Source: Aquarana catesbeiana
Lineage: Eukaryota > Chordata > Amphibia > Anura > Ranidae
Direction of reading: 5' to 3'
Length of the DNA stretch: 64,000 bases
NCBI RefSeq assembly: GCF_042186555.1
Contig: NC_133336.1
Span: 189,440,073 to 189,504,072, forward strand
The number at the start of each line of letters is the position of its first letter. Within the stretch, counting starts at the first letter, position 1. This document shows, in pieces, positions 43,381 to 54,868 of the stretch. The notes under the pieces are model-generated. The model was not told the origin of the DNA. It did not search any database and was given only the letters and a program-made list of their open reading frames with translations. The translations under genes were made by a program, and so were the position numbers.

Positions 43381-44435
43381 GCGTCAGATTAGCGCCAGTA
43401 CCGCTAACACCCACGCATGCAGCATACGCCTCCCTTAGTGGTATAGTATCTGTACGGATCAATATCTGATCCGATCAGATCTATACTAGCGTCCCCAGCA
43501 GTTTAGGGTTCCCAAAAACGCAGTGTTAGCGGGATCAGCCCAGATACCTGCTAGCACCTGCGTTTTGTGCCTCCGCCCAGCCCACCTAAGTGCAGTATCG
43601 ATCGATCACTGTCACTTACAAAACACTAAACGCATAACTGCAGCGTTCAGAGTCAGGCCTGATCCCTGCGATCGCTAACAGTTTTTTTGGTAGCATTTTG
43701 GTGAACTGGCAAGCACCAGCCCCAGGCGTCAGGTTAGCGCCAGTACCGCTAACACCCACGCACGCAGCATACGCCTCCCTTAGTGGTATAGTATCTGAAC
43801 GGATCAATATCTGATCCGATCAGATCTATACTAGCGTCCCCAGCAGTTTAGGGTTCCCAAAAACGCAGTGTTAGCGGAATCAGCCCAGATACCTGCTAGC
43901 ACTTGCGTTTTGCCCCTCCGCCCGGCCCAGCCCAGCCCACCCAAGTGCAGTATCGATCGATCACTGACACTTACAAAACACTAAACGCATAACTGCAGCG
44001 TTCGCAGAGTCAGGCCTGATCCCTGCGATCGCTAACAGTTTTTTTTGTAGCGTTTTGGTGAACTGGCAAGCACCAGCCCCAGGCAGCGTCAGATTAGCGC
44101 CAGTACCGCTAACACCCACGCACGCACCGTACACCTCCCTTAGTGGTATAGTATCTGATCGCATCAATATCTGATCCGATCAGATCTATACTAGCGTCAC
44201 CAGCAGTTTAGGGTTCCCAAAAACGCAGTGTTAGCGGGATCAGCCCAGATACCTGCTAGCACCTGCGTTTTGCCCCTCCGCCCGGCCCGGCCCAGCCCAC
44301 CCAAGTGCAGTATCGATCGATCACTGACACTTACAAAACACTAAACGCATAACTGCAGCGTTCGCAGAGTCAGGCCTGATCCCTGCGATCGCTAACGTTT
44401 TTTGGTAGCGTTTTGGTGAACTGGCAAGCGCCAGC
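43381..44435 (+). repeat. Three tandem repeats of 345-360 bp
   Basis: Units start with GCGTCAGATTAGCGCCAGTA at 43381, 43726 (one base different) and 44086. Each holds the palindrome-rich words TCTGATCCGATCAGATC and CAGTATCGATCGATCACTG. Open frames on the minus strand recur once per unit and are by-products. Confidence 0.92.
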
Positions 44436-44489
44436 GGCCTAGTACACCCCGGTCGTAGTCAAACCAGCACTGCAGTAACACGTGGTGAC

Positions 44490-44880
44490 GTGGCGAGTCC
44501 CATAAGTGCAGTTCAAGCTGGTGAGGTGGCAAGCACAAGTAGTGTCCCACTGCCACCAAGAAGACAAACACAGGCCCGTCGTGCCCATAGTGCCCTTCCT
44601 GCTGCATTCGCCAATCCTAATTGGGAACCCACCGCTTCTGCAGCGCCCGTACTTCCCCCATTCACATCCCCAACCAAATGCAGTCGGCTGCATGAGAGGC
44701 ATTTTCTTTATGTCCTCCCGAGTACCCCTACCCAACGAACCCCCCCAAAAAAGATGTTGTGTCTGCAGCAAGCGCGGATATAGGCGTGACACCCGCTATT
44801 ATTGTCCCTCCTGTCCTGACAATCCTGGTCTTTGCATTGGTGAATGTTTTGAACGCTACCATTCACTAGTTGAGTATTAG
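44490..44880 (+). pseudogene. piggyBac transposase remnant: N-terminus joined to the C-terminal zinc finger
   Basis: One frame reads PPRRQTQARRAHSALPAAFA, then NPNWEPTASAAPVLPPFTS, like the disordered N-terminus of piggyBac transposases. Directly after it come SRLHERHFLYVLPSTP and, in the +1 frame after a frameshift in a C/A run (about 44740-44755), QKRCCVCSKRGYRRDTRYYC then CPSCPDNPGLCIGECFERYH. The last part is the Cys-rich C-terminal domain (CxxC, CxxC, C-x3-C, H) that binds the transposon ends. The whole catalytic DDD core of about 400 residues is gone, so the product could at most bind DNA. Confidence 0.75.
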
Positions 44881-46359
44881 CGTAGGGTACAGCATTGCAC
44901 AGACTAGGCACACTTTCACAGGGTCTCCCAAGATGCCATCGCATTTTGAGAGACCCGAACCTGGAACCGGTTACCGTTATAAAAGTTAGTTACAAAAAAA
45001 GTGTAAAAAAAAAAAAAAATATGAAATAAAAAAAAATAGTTGTTGTTTTATTGTTCTCTCTCTCTCTATTCTCTCTCTCTATTGTTCTGCTCTTTTTTAC
45101 TGTATTCTATTCTGCAATGTTTTATTGTTATTGTTATTGTTATTGTTATTGTTATTATGTTTTATCATGTTTGTTTTTCAGGTGTGTAATTATTTACACT
45201 TTACTGTGCTTTATTGTTAACCATTGTTAACCATTTTTTTGTCTTCAGGTACGCCATTCACGACTTTGAGTGGTTATACCAGAATGATGCCTGCAGGTTT
45301 AGGTATCATCTTGGTATCATTCTTTTCAGCCAGCGGTCGGCTTTCATGTAAAAGCCAGGGAACCTGAGAATGCAGCCGGTGATTCAGCCAGCTGACCATA
45401 GAGCTGATCAGAGACCAGAGTGGCTCCAAACATCTCTATGGCCTAAGAAACCGGAAGCTACGAGTATTTCATGACTTAGATTTCGCCGGATGTAAATAGC
45501 GCCATTGGGAAATTGGGGAAGCATTTTATCACACCGATCTTGGTGTGGTCAGATGCTTTGAGGGCAGAGGAGAGATCTAGGGTCTAATAGACCACAATTT
45601 TTTCAAAAAAGAGTACCTGTCACTACCTATTGCTATCATAGGGGATATTTACATTCCCCGAGATAACAATAAAAATGATTAAAAAAAAAAATATGAAAGG
45701 AACAGTTTAAAAGTAAGATTAAAAAAGCAAAAAAATAATAAAGAAAAAAAAAAAAAAAAAAAAAAACACCCCTGTCGCCCCCTGCTCTCGCGCTAAGGCG
45801 AACGCAAGCGGCGGTCTGTCGTCAAACATAAACAGCAATTGCACCATGCATGTGAGGTATCACCGCGAAGGCCAGATCGAGTGCAGTAATTTTTCCAGTA
45901 GACCTCCTCTGTAAATCTAAAGTGGTAACCTGTAAAGGCTTTTGAAGGCTTTTAAACATGTATTTATTTTGTTGCCACTGCACGTTTGTGCGCAATTTTA
46001 AAGCATGTCATGTTTGGTATCCATGTACTCGGCCTAAGATCATCTTTTTTATTTCATCAAACATTTGGGCAATATAGCGTGTTTTAGTGCATTAAAATTT
46101 AAAAAAGTGTGTTTTTTCCCCAAAAAATGCGTTTGAAAAATCGCTGCGCAATTACTGTGTGAAAAAAAAAAATGAAACACCCACCATTTTAATCTGTAGG
46201 GCATTTGCTTTAAAAAAATATATAATGTTTGGGGGTTCAAAGTAATTTTTTTGCAAAAAAAAAAAAACTTTTTCATGTAAACAATAAGTGTCAGAAAGGG
46301 CTTTGTCTTCAAGTGGTTAGAAGAGTGGGTGATGTGTGACATAAGCTTCTAAATGTTGT

Positions 46360-47840
46360 GCATAAAATGCCAGGACAGTTCAAAACCCCCCAAAATGACC
46401 CCATTTTGGAAAGTAGACACCCCAAGCTATTTGCTGAGAGGCATGTCGAGTCCATGGAATATTTTATATTGCGACACAAGTTGCGGAAAAGAGACAAATT
46501 TTTTTTTTTTTTTTTTTTTTTTGCACAAAGTTGTCACTAAATGATATATTGCTCAAACATGCCATGGAAATATGTGAAATTACACCCCAAAATACATTCT
46601 GCTGCTTCTCCTGAGTACGGGGATACCACATGTGTGGGACTTTTTGGGAGCCTAGCCGCGTACGGGACCCCGAAAACCAACCACCGCCTTCAGGCTTTCT
46701 AAGGGCGTGAATTTTTGATTTCACTCTTCACTGCCTATCACAGTTTCGGAGGCCATGGAATGCCCAGGTGGCACAAAACCCCCCCAAATGACCCCATTTT
46801 GGAAAGTAGACACCCCAAGCTATTTGCTGAGAGGTATAGTGAGTATTTTGCAGACCTCACTTTTTGTCACAAAGTTTTGAAAATTGAAAAAAGAAAAAAA
46901 AAAAATGTTTTTTCTTGTCTTTCTTCATTTTCAAAAACAAATGAGAGCTGCAAAATACTCACCATGCCTTTCAGCAAATAGCTTGGGGTGTCTACTTTCC
47001 AAAATGGGGTCATTTGGGGGGGTTTTGTGCCACCTGGGCATTCCATGGCCTCCGAAACTGTGATAGGCAGTAAAGAGTGAAATCAAAAATTTTCACCCTT
47101 AGAAATCCTGAAGGCAGTGATTGGTTTTCGGGGTCCAGTACGCGGCTAGGCTCCCAAAAAGTCCCACACATGTGGTATCCCCGTACTCAGGAGAAGCAGC
47201 TAAATGTATTTTGGGGTGCAATTCCACATATGCCCATGGCCTGTGTGAGCAATATATCATTTAGTGACAACTTTATGAAAAAAAAAAAAAAAAAAAAAGT
47301 GTCACTTTCCCGCAACTTGTGTCAAAATATAAAATATTCCATGGACTCAATATGCCTCTCAGCAAATAGCTTGGGGTGTCTACTTTCCAAAATGGGGTCA
47401 TTTTGGGGGGTTTTGTGCCACCTGGGCATTCCATGGCCTCCGAAACTGTGATAGGCAGTGAAGAGTGAAAGCAAAAATTTACACCCTTAGAAATCCTGAA
47501 GGCGGTGATTGGTTTTCGGGGCCCCGTACGCGGCTAGGCTCCCAAAAAGTCCCACACATGTGGTATCCCCATACTCAGGAGAAGCAGCTAAATGTATTTT
47601 GGGGTGCAATTCCACATAGGCCCATGGCCTGTGTGAGCAATATATCATTTAGTGACGACTTTTTGTAAATATTTTTTTTTTTTTTTTTTTTTGTCATTTT
47701 TCAATCACTTGGGACAAAAAAAATAAATATTCAATGGGTTCAACATGCCTCTCAGCAATTTCCTTGGGGTGTCTACTTTCCAAAATGGGGTCATTTGGGG
47801 GGGTTTTGTACTGCCCTGCCATTTTAGCACCTCAAGAAAT
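46360..47840. repeat. Palindromic array inside the piggyBac element
   Basis: A unit with ATGACCCCATTTTGGAAAGT and GACACCCCAAGCTATTTGCT occurs twice in one orientation (about 46393 and 46788) and three times inverted (about 46985, 47380, 47765). The symmetry centre is near 46890, in an A-rich stretch. Linked segments (GTCCCACACATGTGGTATCC, GGCCATGGAATGCCC) are mirrored too. About 500-bp arms on each side could form a hairpin or cruciform. Confidence 0.85.
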
Positions 47841-48531
47841 GACATAGGCAGTCATAAACTAAAAGCTGTGTAAATTCCAGAAAATGTACCCTAGTTTGTA
47901 GACGCTATAACTTTTGCGCAAACCAATAAATATACGCTTATTGACATTTTTTTTACCAAAGACATGTGGCCGAATACATTTTGGCCTAAATGTATGACTA
48001 AAATTTAGTTTATTGGATTTTTTTTATAACAAAAAGTAGAAAATATCATTTTTTTTCAAAATTTTCGGTCTTTTTCCGTTTATAGCGCAAAAAATAAAAA
48101 CCGCAGAGGTGATCAAATACCATCAAAAGAAAGCTCTATTTGTGGGAAGAAAAGGACGCAAATTTCGTTTGGGTACAGCATTGCATGACCGCGCAATTAG
48201 CAGTTAAAGCGACGCAGTGCCAAATTGGAAAAAGACCTCTGGTCCTTAGGCAGCATAATGGTCCGGGGCTCAAGTGGTTAATGAGTAAAAAAATGAACTT
48301 AAAGCAGTTTAGCAAATGGCTGCAATATAACAAAGAGTGAAAAATTTAAGGGGGTCTGAATACTTTCCGTCCCCACTGTATGTATCTATAATGGGTGTAC
48401 ATTGTCTGCAATGATATTGAAAAGTGCTGAGCCATGCTCGGCTGGTATGAAGGGATGGTATATTTCAAAAAACATTTTTCACACTATTACACTATCAGCT
48501 GCCTGTACCATTGGCATATGAAAGACACATA

Positions 48532-49190
48532 GGGGCTGATTTGTTAAAACTAGAGAGTGCAAAATCTGGTGCAGCTTTGCATAGAAACTAATCAGCTTCC
48601 AGATTTTTTGTTGTTAAATCTTAATTGAACAAGCTGAAGTTAGAAGCTGATTGGCTACCATGTGTCAGGGCTGGGCTCAGCCCTTCCTTCTCTGAGCTGG
48701 CCACTCAGCTGTCGGTAATTGCCAGCTCCTATCTCTCCACAGTGACTCACCTGTTGATGATTTCCTGCTCGTCTGTCCTGCTTACTTAAGCCGTCCAGCC
48801 CAGATGATTTCTGCCTTCGCCTTGGTCAACACATCCAGAGACTCTCTCCTGTGTACCTGTTGAAAACTTGCTTGGCTGACGTTCCTTCTGGTTCCTGATC
48901 CTGCTTGCTGTTCCACTACACTGATTCTCCGGTTTCCTGATTTCCTGGCCTGTTCTGAAGCACGCTGATCTCTGGCTCCTTGACGTCCTGGCTTGTCTGA
49001 CTATCCGTTCCGGTTACCGAACTCTGGCTATGATTTGACTATGTTGCCCTGTTTACCTTTACTATTATTATTATTATTATTAAACAAGTGTGATTTTAAC
49101 TGCACTTCTGTTTCGGTCTGATTCATGGTTTCTGACACCATGTATAGCTGTACCAGATTTTGCACTATCCAGTTTTAGTAAATAAACCCA
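48532..49190. mobile_element. MITE split by a solo LTR
   Basis: Begins GGGGCTGATTTGTTAAAACT and ends AGTTTTAGTAAATAAACCC. Inner words GCAAAATCTGGTGCAGCT and CAGATTTTGCACTATCC are also inverted repeats. The LTR at 48663-49137 separates the two halves. Confidence 0.7.
48663..49137. mobile_element. Solo LTR, 475 bp, 5-bp target duplication
   Basis: Starts TGTCAGGGCTGGG and ends GTTTCTGACA, so the termini are TGTCAG/CTGACA. It is flanked by CCATG on both sides (48658-48662 and 49138-49142). There is no internal coding. The (TTA)n run at 49065-49083 is inside. It is the product of recombination between the two LTRs of an element whose family I cannot name. Confidence 0.8.
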
Positions 49191-50288
49191 ATAATGTTTA
49201 CACTAAATTCTAATCATGCTATCTACATACCCAGCATTTTTCTAATCTTTAGTCATTTGGTTATCTTGATCGTGAGCCCAATATATCCTCATTTTCTTTT
49301 CTTCTTAGCCAACAAGAGAAGATCTCTGCTGTTGAGGCCCATTCTCTTCTCGGTTCAATGCTCAACACATTTAGAGATGTCCTTCTGCACAGCACCGCTG
49401 TTAAGAGAGGTCCTTGGAGCAGCTGGGCCTTTCTGTCAACTTGAATTTGGCCATTCTCCTATGACCTCTCTCTGCTTTTCTTGCACTATTCTCACCTTTC
49501 ATTCAGAGCTCTCCCTTACCCCATTTCTTCCAGATGTCAACAGTGTTATAACTTGAACTTGAAAGGCCAGAATCATTCAATCCACTTTCTCTGAGTCCAG
49601 ATTGTTATGGACTCATCTCCTTGGCAGAGCTCAGAGTATTATTGCACCCAACGGTTTCCAGCACCAACATTCATTCTAAGCTACGTTAGATTCATGCATG
49701 TTTTCTATTCATTTATGCGGTCAAGGAGAAACCTCTTGACCATATCTGTATGTTTGCTGTATTTACTGTATATAAGGCCTCATGAATTCTTGTTTGGCTA
49801 TTTGCAATCAATTTTTCAAATAAAGTGTCACCTGAGTATACAGTATATTGATAATAGCTCATAAAGAATGTTCTGGCCATTATAGATGTCAAAAATCTAC
49901 TGGGGCCTTTCATTCTCATGGTGTCTTTTAACCTCTCCCTGAATTTATCATCATACCAGAAACGTTTTTTACTTTCTGCCTTCTTTTTAAGTTCCTTGGT
50001 AATATCTATAGCTTCTCCTATGTATTTTTTTTAAATTGCACTCTACTCTGCAATTTTTTTGTTGAGCACAGTTTTTGTTATGTATATTTTATCTATCACA
50101 TTTTGTTAGATACCACATTTTTGATTACTGTAAGCATACTACACCACTTTTTTCCTGCTGTTTGTTCTTCATCTCCTAAACATTTATTGGGTTAACTTAT
50201 TTTCACTGTATATCACAAATGATACCCAAGCCTGAACAATTTAACGGTTTCTTAATTTAATTTAATTATGCCTAAACAGTACTATGTA
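49191..50288. other. No gene seen
   Basis: Unique-looking A/T-rich sequence upstream of the receptor pseudogene. Open frames (49194-49556, 49607-49864) show no receptor or other motif. Confidence 0.45.
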
Positions 50289-50980
50289 CAATCAGTTAGG
50301 ATTATGGACGTGCTGCCCAAATATACTTCTCCCTAGCACTTGGGGCTACAGAGTGTATTATACTTGCTGTAATGGCCTACAATAGGCCTACAATAGGTTT
50401 GCTGCCATCTGTAGACCATTGCACTACAATTCCATCATGAGCAAGAAGATGTGTGCTTGTTTAGCATCTAAATCATGGAGTATTTGTTTTTTTAACTCTG
50501 CTGTCCATGTTACCCTCACCTTCAAACTGCCCTACTGCAGGTCCCACCAAGTTAATCACTTCTTTTGTGAAATGCCACCTTTCTTTCGACTGTCCTGCCG
50601 AGACACGTTGGCTCAATGAGATAGTAATGTATATCTCAACAGGAATCATAGCCATGTGTTCTTTCTGTTTGACTTTAATTTCGTATGTTCAAATAGTCTC
50701 CACCATTATGAATATTCATTCCTCTCAAGGGAGGCATAAAGCTTTCTCCACTTGTGCTTCACATCTAACTGTGGTGGCTCTATACTATGCAACCATCATG
50801 TTCATGTATCTACGACCTCGCTCCACATATTCTCCTGAAACAGACACAACAGTCTGAAACGGACAAGACAGTATGTATACTTTATACAATCGTAATTCTG
50901 ATTTTGAACCCCATTATCTATTCTATAGCATGAGGAACAAGGATGTAAAAGGTGCAATTAAGAAGAAACTAGTTAAGTAA
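50289..50980 (+). pseudogene. Olfactory receptor pseudogene, 5' truncated
   Basis: Homology starts just before TM3 (GRAAQIYFSLALGATECIIL), with the conserved loop Cys replaced by Arg. TM1 and TM2 are absent. At the end of TM3 a 10-bp word, CTACAATAGG, is duplicated in tandem (about 50378-50397), which shifts the frame inside MAYNR..FAAIC. The next piece, HYNSIMSKKMC to SCRDTLAQ, ends in a stop. Another frame carries VMYISTGIIAMCSF, RHKAFSTCASHLTVV and MFMYLRPRS. The TM7 segment before SMRNKDVKG is also out of frame. The TAA at 50978-50980 is the normal stop position. Closest within the window to the receptor at 34991. Confidence 0.93.
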
Positions 50981-52040
50981 TTAGCACTTTTTTTTTTACA
51001 AGAAAAAAGAATCAGCTCTTTAGACTCAGATGCTCTTATTATGGAGAGCAAGTGGCCACCCAAGAACTGAAACTTGCAGATTTAAACTAACTTATTATGA
51101 TCACGGTAACCACAGTAGATGCTAACGGCACAGGAGTAAAATGCAGATGGTTGGCCCAGTTGTAGGTGGCCAGAATAGACCAGTCGCCTATCTATTGTTC
51201 CTGAAAAGTGCATTTCCTAAATACGGCCACTCTAATATTCTACTTTCCGCACAAAACAATATATTTACTGAAAAAGAATTGAATTGCTAGCTACATTGCA
51301 AAAGGAAATTGTTCATTTTGGAGATTCATCATAAAACTCCTTATATAAATGTATTTTGTTACATAAATACATATTGAATCCTTAGGCAGGTCATATCCAG
51401 GGAATTATCTTGTTGGCTTTGTAGATCAAAAAATGGTTTTATCTTACTGCTAAAGTAAATTTGATCAGACTTCTATACCAGATACAGGTTGTTTATGATA
51501 AAATATGAAAGTGTTCAAATCCCAACCAGATTATTGTGTCCCACTGAGGGATTTTTTGATGGTTGAACTTGATGAATAGGTCTTTTTTTTTTTTTTTTAA
51601 CCTATGCAACAATGCTACAAAATGTAATTTTCTTTGCCAGGGCTTAGAGAAGGTTGAAGGGAGGGGAAACACAGGGATCAGCTTTAACACAAGTTTAAGT
51701 ATCATTATTTTGGCCATGTAACAATCATTTCTTAAATCCCTTTTCACTCAACTAAAAATAACTGTCACTTTTTTTAAAATAAATATCTTTATCCTGGTGT
51801 GTTGGTTTTGTGAGTTATACTTTGTTTGTATAATAATGTGTGATATAATGATGAAACAAAGCATTAAACAAAACAAAAAATCTTTAAATGAGAAATTCTG
51901 TATTTATTAACTGAAAAAAGAAGCATATTAACAAAACACCAGAGACCATCCAATTGGGATGGTTGAAAACTAGACAAACCATATTTAGTCTCCTTGCTCA
52001 GCTAAGGGTCCAAAATATGTTTGTTACATGATATACAGTA
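50981..52040. other. No gene seen
   Basis: 3' flank of the receptor pseudogene; A/T-rich, unassigned, with a T run near 51583-51598. Confidence 0.45.
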
Positions 52041-52044
52041 CAGT

Positions 52045-52345
52045 ATAAGCAGTACAGTGGCCTAGTGATTTGTACTTTTGCCTTGCAACCAGAGTTCATA
52101 TCCCAGTCAGGAAAATATCAGCATCCTCTGGTTCTTCTGGTTTCCTCCTACACTCTAAAAACATGAAGGTAGATTAACTGGATCCTTTCCAAATTGGCCC
52201 TAGGCTGTGTATGCATGTTTAATAGGGACCTTACATTGTACGCTCTTTGAAGACAGGGAGTGATGTGAATGTGCAATTGAAAAGCGCTGCGTACAATTGT
52301 TGGTACTAAATAAATACCTGTAATAAATAAATATACTGTATAAGG
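52045..52345 (+). repeat. tRNA-type SINE
   Basis: GTGGCCTAGTGATTTGTAC resembles a tRNA A box region and GAGTTCATATCCCAGTC a decayed B box. A body with TTTCCTCCTACACTC, AAATTGGCCCTAG and GACAGGGAGTGATGTGAATG follows, ending in repeated TAAATAAA-type units near 52310-52345. This is the layout of frog SINEs with a tRNA head and an A/T-rich repeated tail. Pol III boxes are not intact. Confidence 0.55.
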
Positions 52346-52434
52346 GCTTGAGCATAAAAAAACTCTTTTTTTCTCCACCCAGTTAATTTCCTTTATATTT
52401 ACTCAACCCTCACTGAGCAAAACAGATTTTGAAA

Positions 52435-52950
52435 AAAAAATTGAAATTTCATAAAACATACAGTACACTGTAATCTTACACATTACTGTATGAAATTATT
52501 TCACATCCCTTTTGTCCCTAGTGCTTTGTCCAATGCCCTGCATGCAGTTTTATATTAGACATACTGTTCTTTCTGCCTGGAAACGAGATTGTCCATAGCA
52601 ACCAAAAAGTGTCCCTTTACATCAAAAGTGGTTTTAGACCACCTAGAAAACAGCGATAGTAAATTAGAACAGAATTGAGCGATAGTGAATCATGGGGAAA
52701 TTAATTTTATTATTATTATATTATTTTTTTTTTTATAATTATTTTTAGTTATTTATTATATTATAATTTATGATTTTGTGTTTCAAACTTTATCATACCC
52801 AGGATGTCTACTAGACTCTTGTTTGGACAGATTTAAGTGTGTTATTGCTAAGAATTACAGGCCTACAATATAAAACGCCAAATTTCTATGCAAAACAATG
52901 TACCGCTTTGAGACGCAAAAATCTGACATAATCATACCGCCAGGGAGGCT
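52435..52950. mobile_element. MITE with CCTCCCTGGCGGT end, left part missing
   Basis: Matches 11908-12432 and ends ATACCGCCAGGGAGGC. The left terminus is lost at the duplication breakpoint. Confidence 0.75.
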
Positions 52951-53249
52951 ACAGGACATGGCTAAAATTTGTGTACATAGATACATCCCCCTCTATGGTT
53001 ACACTAGATGATCCAAATCACTGCATCCCTATGACTCTGGAGCCTCAAAACATCAAATTATGGCAAAACATGTAGAGATCGAATCAGTCTGCACCTGTCA
53101 ATGTACTGTATTATCAAATATTCATTATCGGATGTTTGTATTTAAAGTTTTTCAATAAATTTATGCTTTTCTATCAATTCCTGTTGCAAATGTGCACCTT
53201 TAAAATCCCCAAAAATGTCCTTTTCGTTCTTTAAATGCTTCTGTTAGGG

Positions 53250-53434
53250 CAGTGGTTCTCAACTCCTGTCCTCAGGACCCACTAACAGGCCAGGTTTGCA
53301 AGAAAACTGAAACACATCACAGGTGATATCATTTGCTGCTCAGTGACTGCAGTATTCTAGTCTGCATCTCTCCAAGGTAATACTTAAAATCTGGCCTGTT
53401 AGTGGGTCCTGAGGACCGGAGTTGAGAACCACTG
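53250..53434. mobile_element. hAT MITE, 185 bp
   Basis: Terminal inverted repeats of about 42 bp beginning CAGTGGTTCTCAACTCC with one mismatch, flanked by perfect 8-bp TGTTAGGG (53242-53249 and 53435-53442). Copy A has a small deletion at the equivalent place, so this insertion is datable only as specific to copy B or lost from A. Confidence 0.92.
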
Positions 53435-54277
53435 TGTTAGGGGATGTGATGCGGAATAAATATTAGATGATAAGTAATACTTTTTCTCCTTTTTTTTCCA
53501 CTTTAAATAAAGAATTTGCAGAAAAACGTATTATTGATAACAAAAACGTCTCACTACACCTAGTTACAAACATAGTTTCATGTTTACTGAAGGATATTTT
53601 TACAAAGTGAAGGATTACAAAGCTCTAGAGACCTGGCAGCTCTGGGAGTTTCTCATGTTTCCTCACATTCGTCGCCTATAGGGATCAATTAATTTGTTAA
53701 CAATACAACATAAAATGTATATTTTTCTATTTTAATTTGAATTTTTGTCTGCAACACAAACCCCCTTGGGGACATCTCTTTCCCAACAACATAAAAGGCA
53801 TTATACAGAGGCTTTGCATTTACTGTCTATCTACAGAAGGCTCTGCTCTACCTTGCCAGACACCACCAGCCACATCTCCAGCCACATCGTTTTGACTCCA
53901 ACTTTAAGATCCATAAGGCACATCTAGTTATCTGGCTGATGGATACAACCATCTTTAACCCTTGATGTTCTGGATGGTTTAATAATTTTTGATATACACT
54001 CTTTATCAACCGGACCTGCATCAAGGGGAAAGCACTATGCTACCTCTCCTCCATAGTTATGGTCTATATAGAGTTATACCACTAAGTTATATAATAAGAT
54101 CATCCCACAATTATTCGGGACCCCTGGCTGATGTCATTCACGTTTTCTGTTGCTTGTGCACTGCTCTGATAGACATAGCTTTCTTTTAATTTTTGAGTTA
54201 TGTTCTTTGTCTTTATGGGTGGAACATCAACATTTGGGATATAAGCTACAGAGCTGGAACCCGCAAGCCCTTTGTCA

Positions 54278-54320
54278 CTGAAGAAGATCTGCATTTTGTT
54301 TTTCGAAACTCGTTGGACCT
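54278..54320 (+). other. Degenerate hammerhead-like motif (copy B)
   Basis: Same motif as 15713-15756: CTGAAGA, then CGAAACTCGTTGG. No stem II. Only one unit of the 24-bp repeat follows. Confidence 0.25.
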
Positions 54321-54868
54321 TCTGTCTGTCTGACAAAGCTCTGGGCTTTTCCTTGCAGCTGGTTTCCATTTCTGCTCCCAATATTTGTGTTTGTTGCTTA
54401 TATCCCCATGTTCATGTTGCTATATATTATTAATGTGTACTCAATTTTGAATATTTTTTTACCGTCAAACTGTTTGTGGCCCGGTTTAAAGTCCCAATCT
54501 GAGGAATTCATGTTTTGAATCTACAGAATGTGTTCCAGCACAATTTCTGCACATTGAGTCACCATTCTTAGATTTCACTCAGGAATGTGCAGAGGTCAAC
54601 AAATCCAATTGTAAATATAATAATCTTCAATAATCTTCAATGCAACTTGGTTTAGGTCACAAGTGTTTAAATAGGTTGTTCACTTTGCCCTTACATTCAT
54701 CAAGTAATCCCTTGGACTTCCTTCTAATTAAAAGGTAAAGCTTCTAATTCAATATTAATGTTATTTTGAAATATTCTTGAAGACACTTAGTCCAACTCCT
54801 GTGTTGATATTCTTCCTGCATGCCAGTTGGCAAGCAGCTGAAACACAGTAGCTATCTCTTCTGCCTTA

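Larger units (their letters stand above)
42478..48277 (+). mobile_element. piggyBac-superfamily element, 5.8 kb, internally deleted
   Basis: Ends CCACTTGACGACC and (reverse complement of the right end) CCACTTGAGCCCC lie between TTAA sites at 42474-42477 and 48278-48281. The host Tc1 sister copy has a single TTAA there. Contents: GC-rich left part, poly-T (42911-42941), three 350-bp tandem repeats, a short fused transposase remnant, CT- and TTATTG-type simple repeats (45050-45160), the body shared with dispersed repeats, and a palindromic array (46360-47840). Confidence 0.9.
40948..48378 (-). mobile_element. Tc1/mariner element split by a piggyBac derivative
   Basis: Ends CAGTGGGGACGGAAAGTATT and AATACTTTCCGTCCCCACTG, flanked by TA (40946-40947 and 48379-48380). 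Without the 5.8-kb insertion it is about 1.63 kb and matches the element at 56587-58231 throughout, which shows the uninterrupted TTAA site. Confidence 0.92.

Noticed and set aside
43616..44167. Two similar minus-strand frames (CVGVSGTGANL type) suggesting a small gene family
   Set aside because: They recur once per 350-bp tandem unit and are antisense by-products of the array in the piggyBac element.
42900..48000. CRISPR-like or satellite interpretation of the regular repeats
   Set aside because: The window is vertebrate DNA. The units are long, adjacent and without unique spacers of fixed length.
52045..52345. Functional tRNA gene
   Set aside because: Only decayed A and B box-like words are present, there is no cloverleaf, and the body and tail are those of a SINE.
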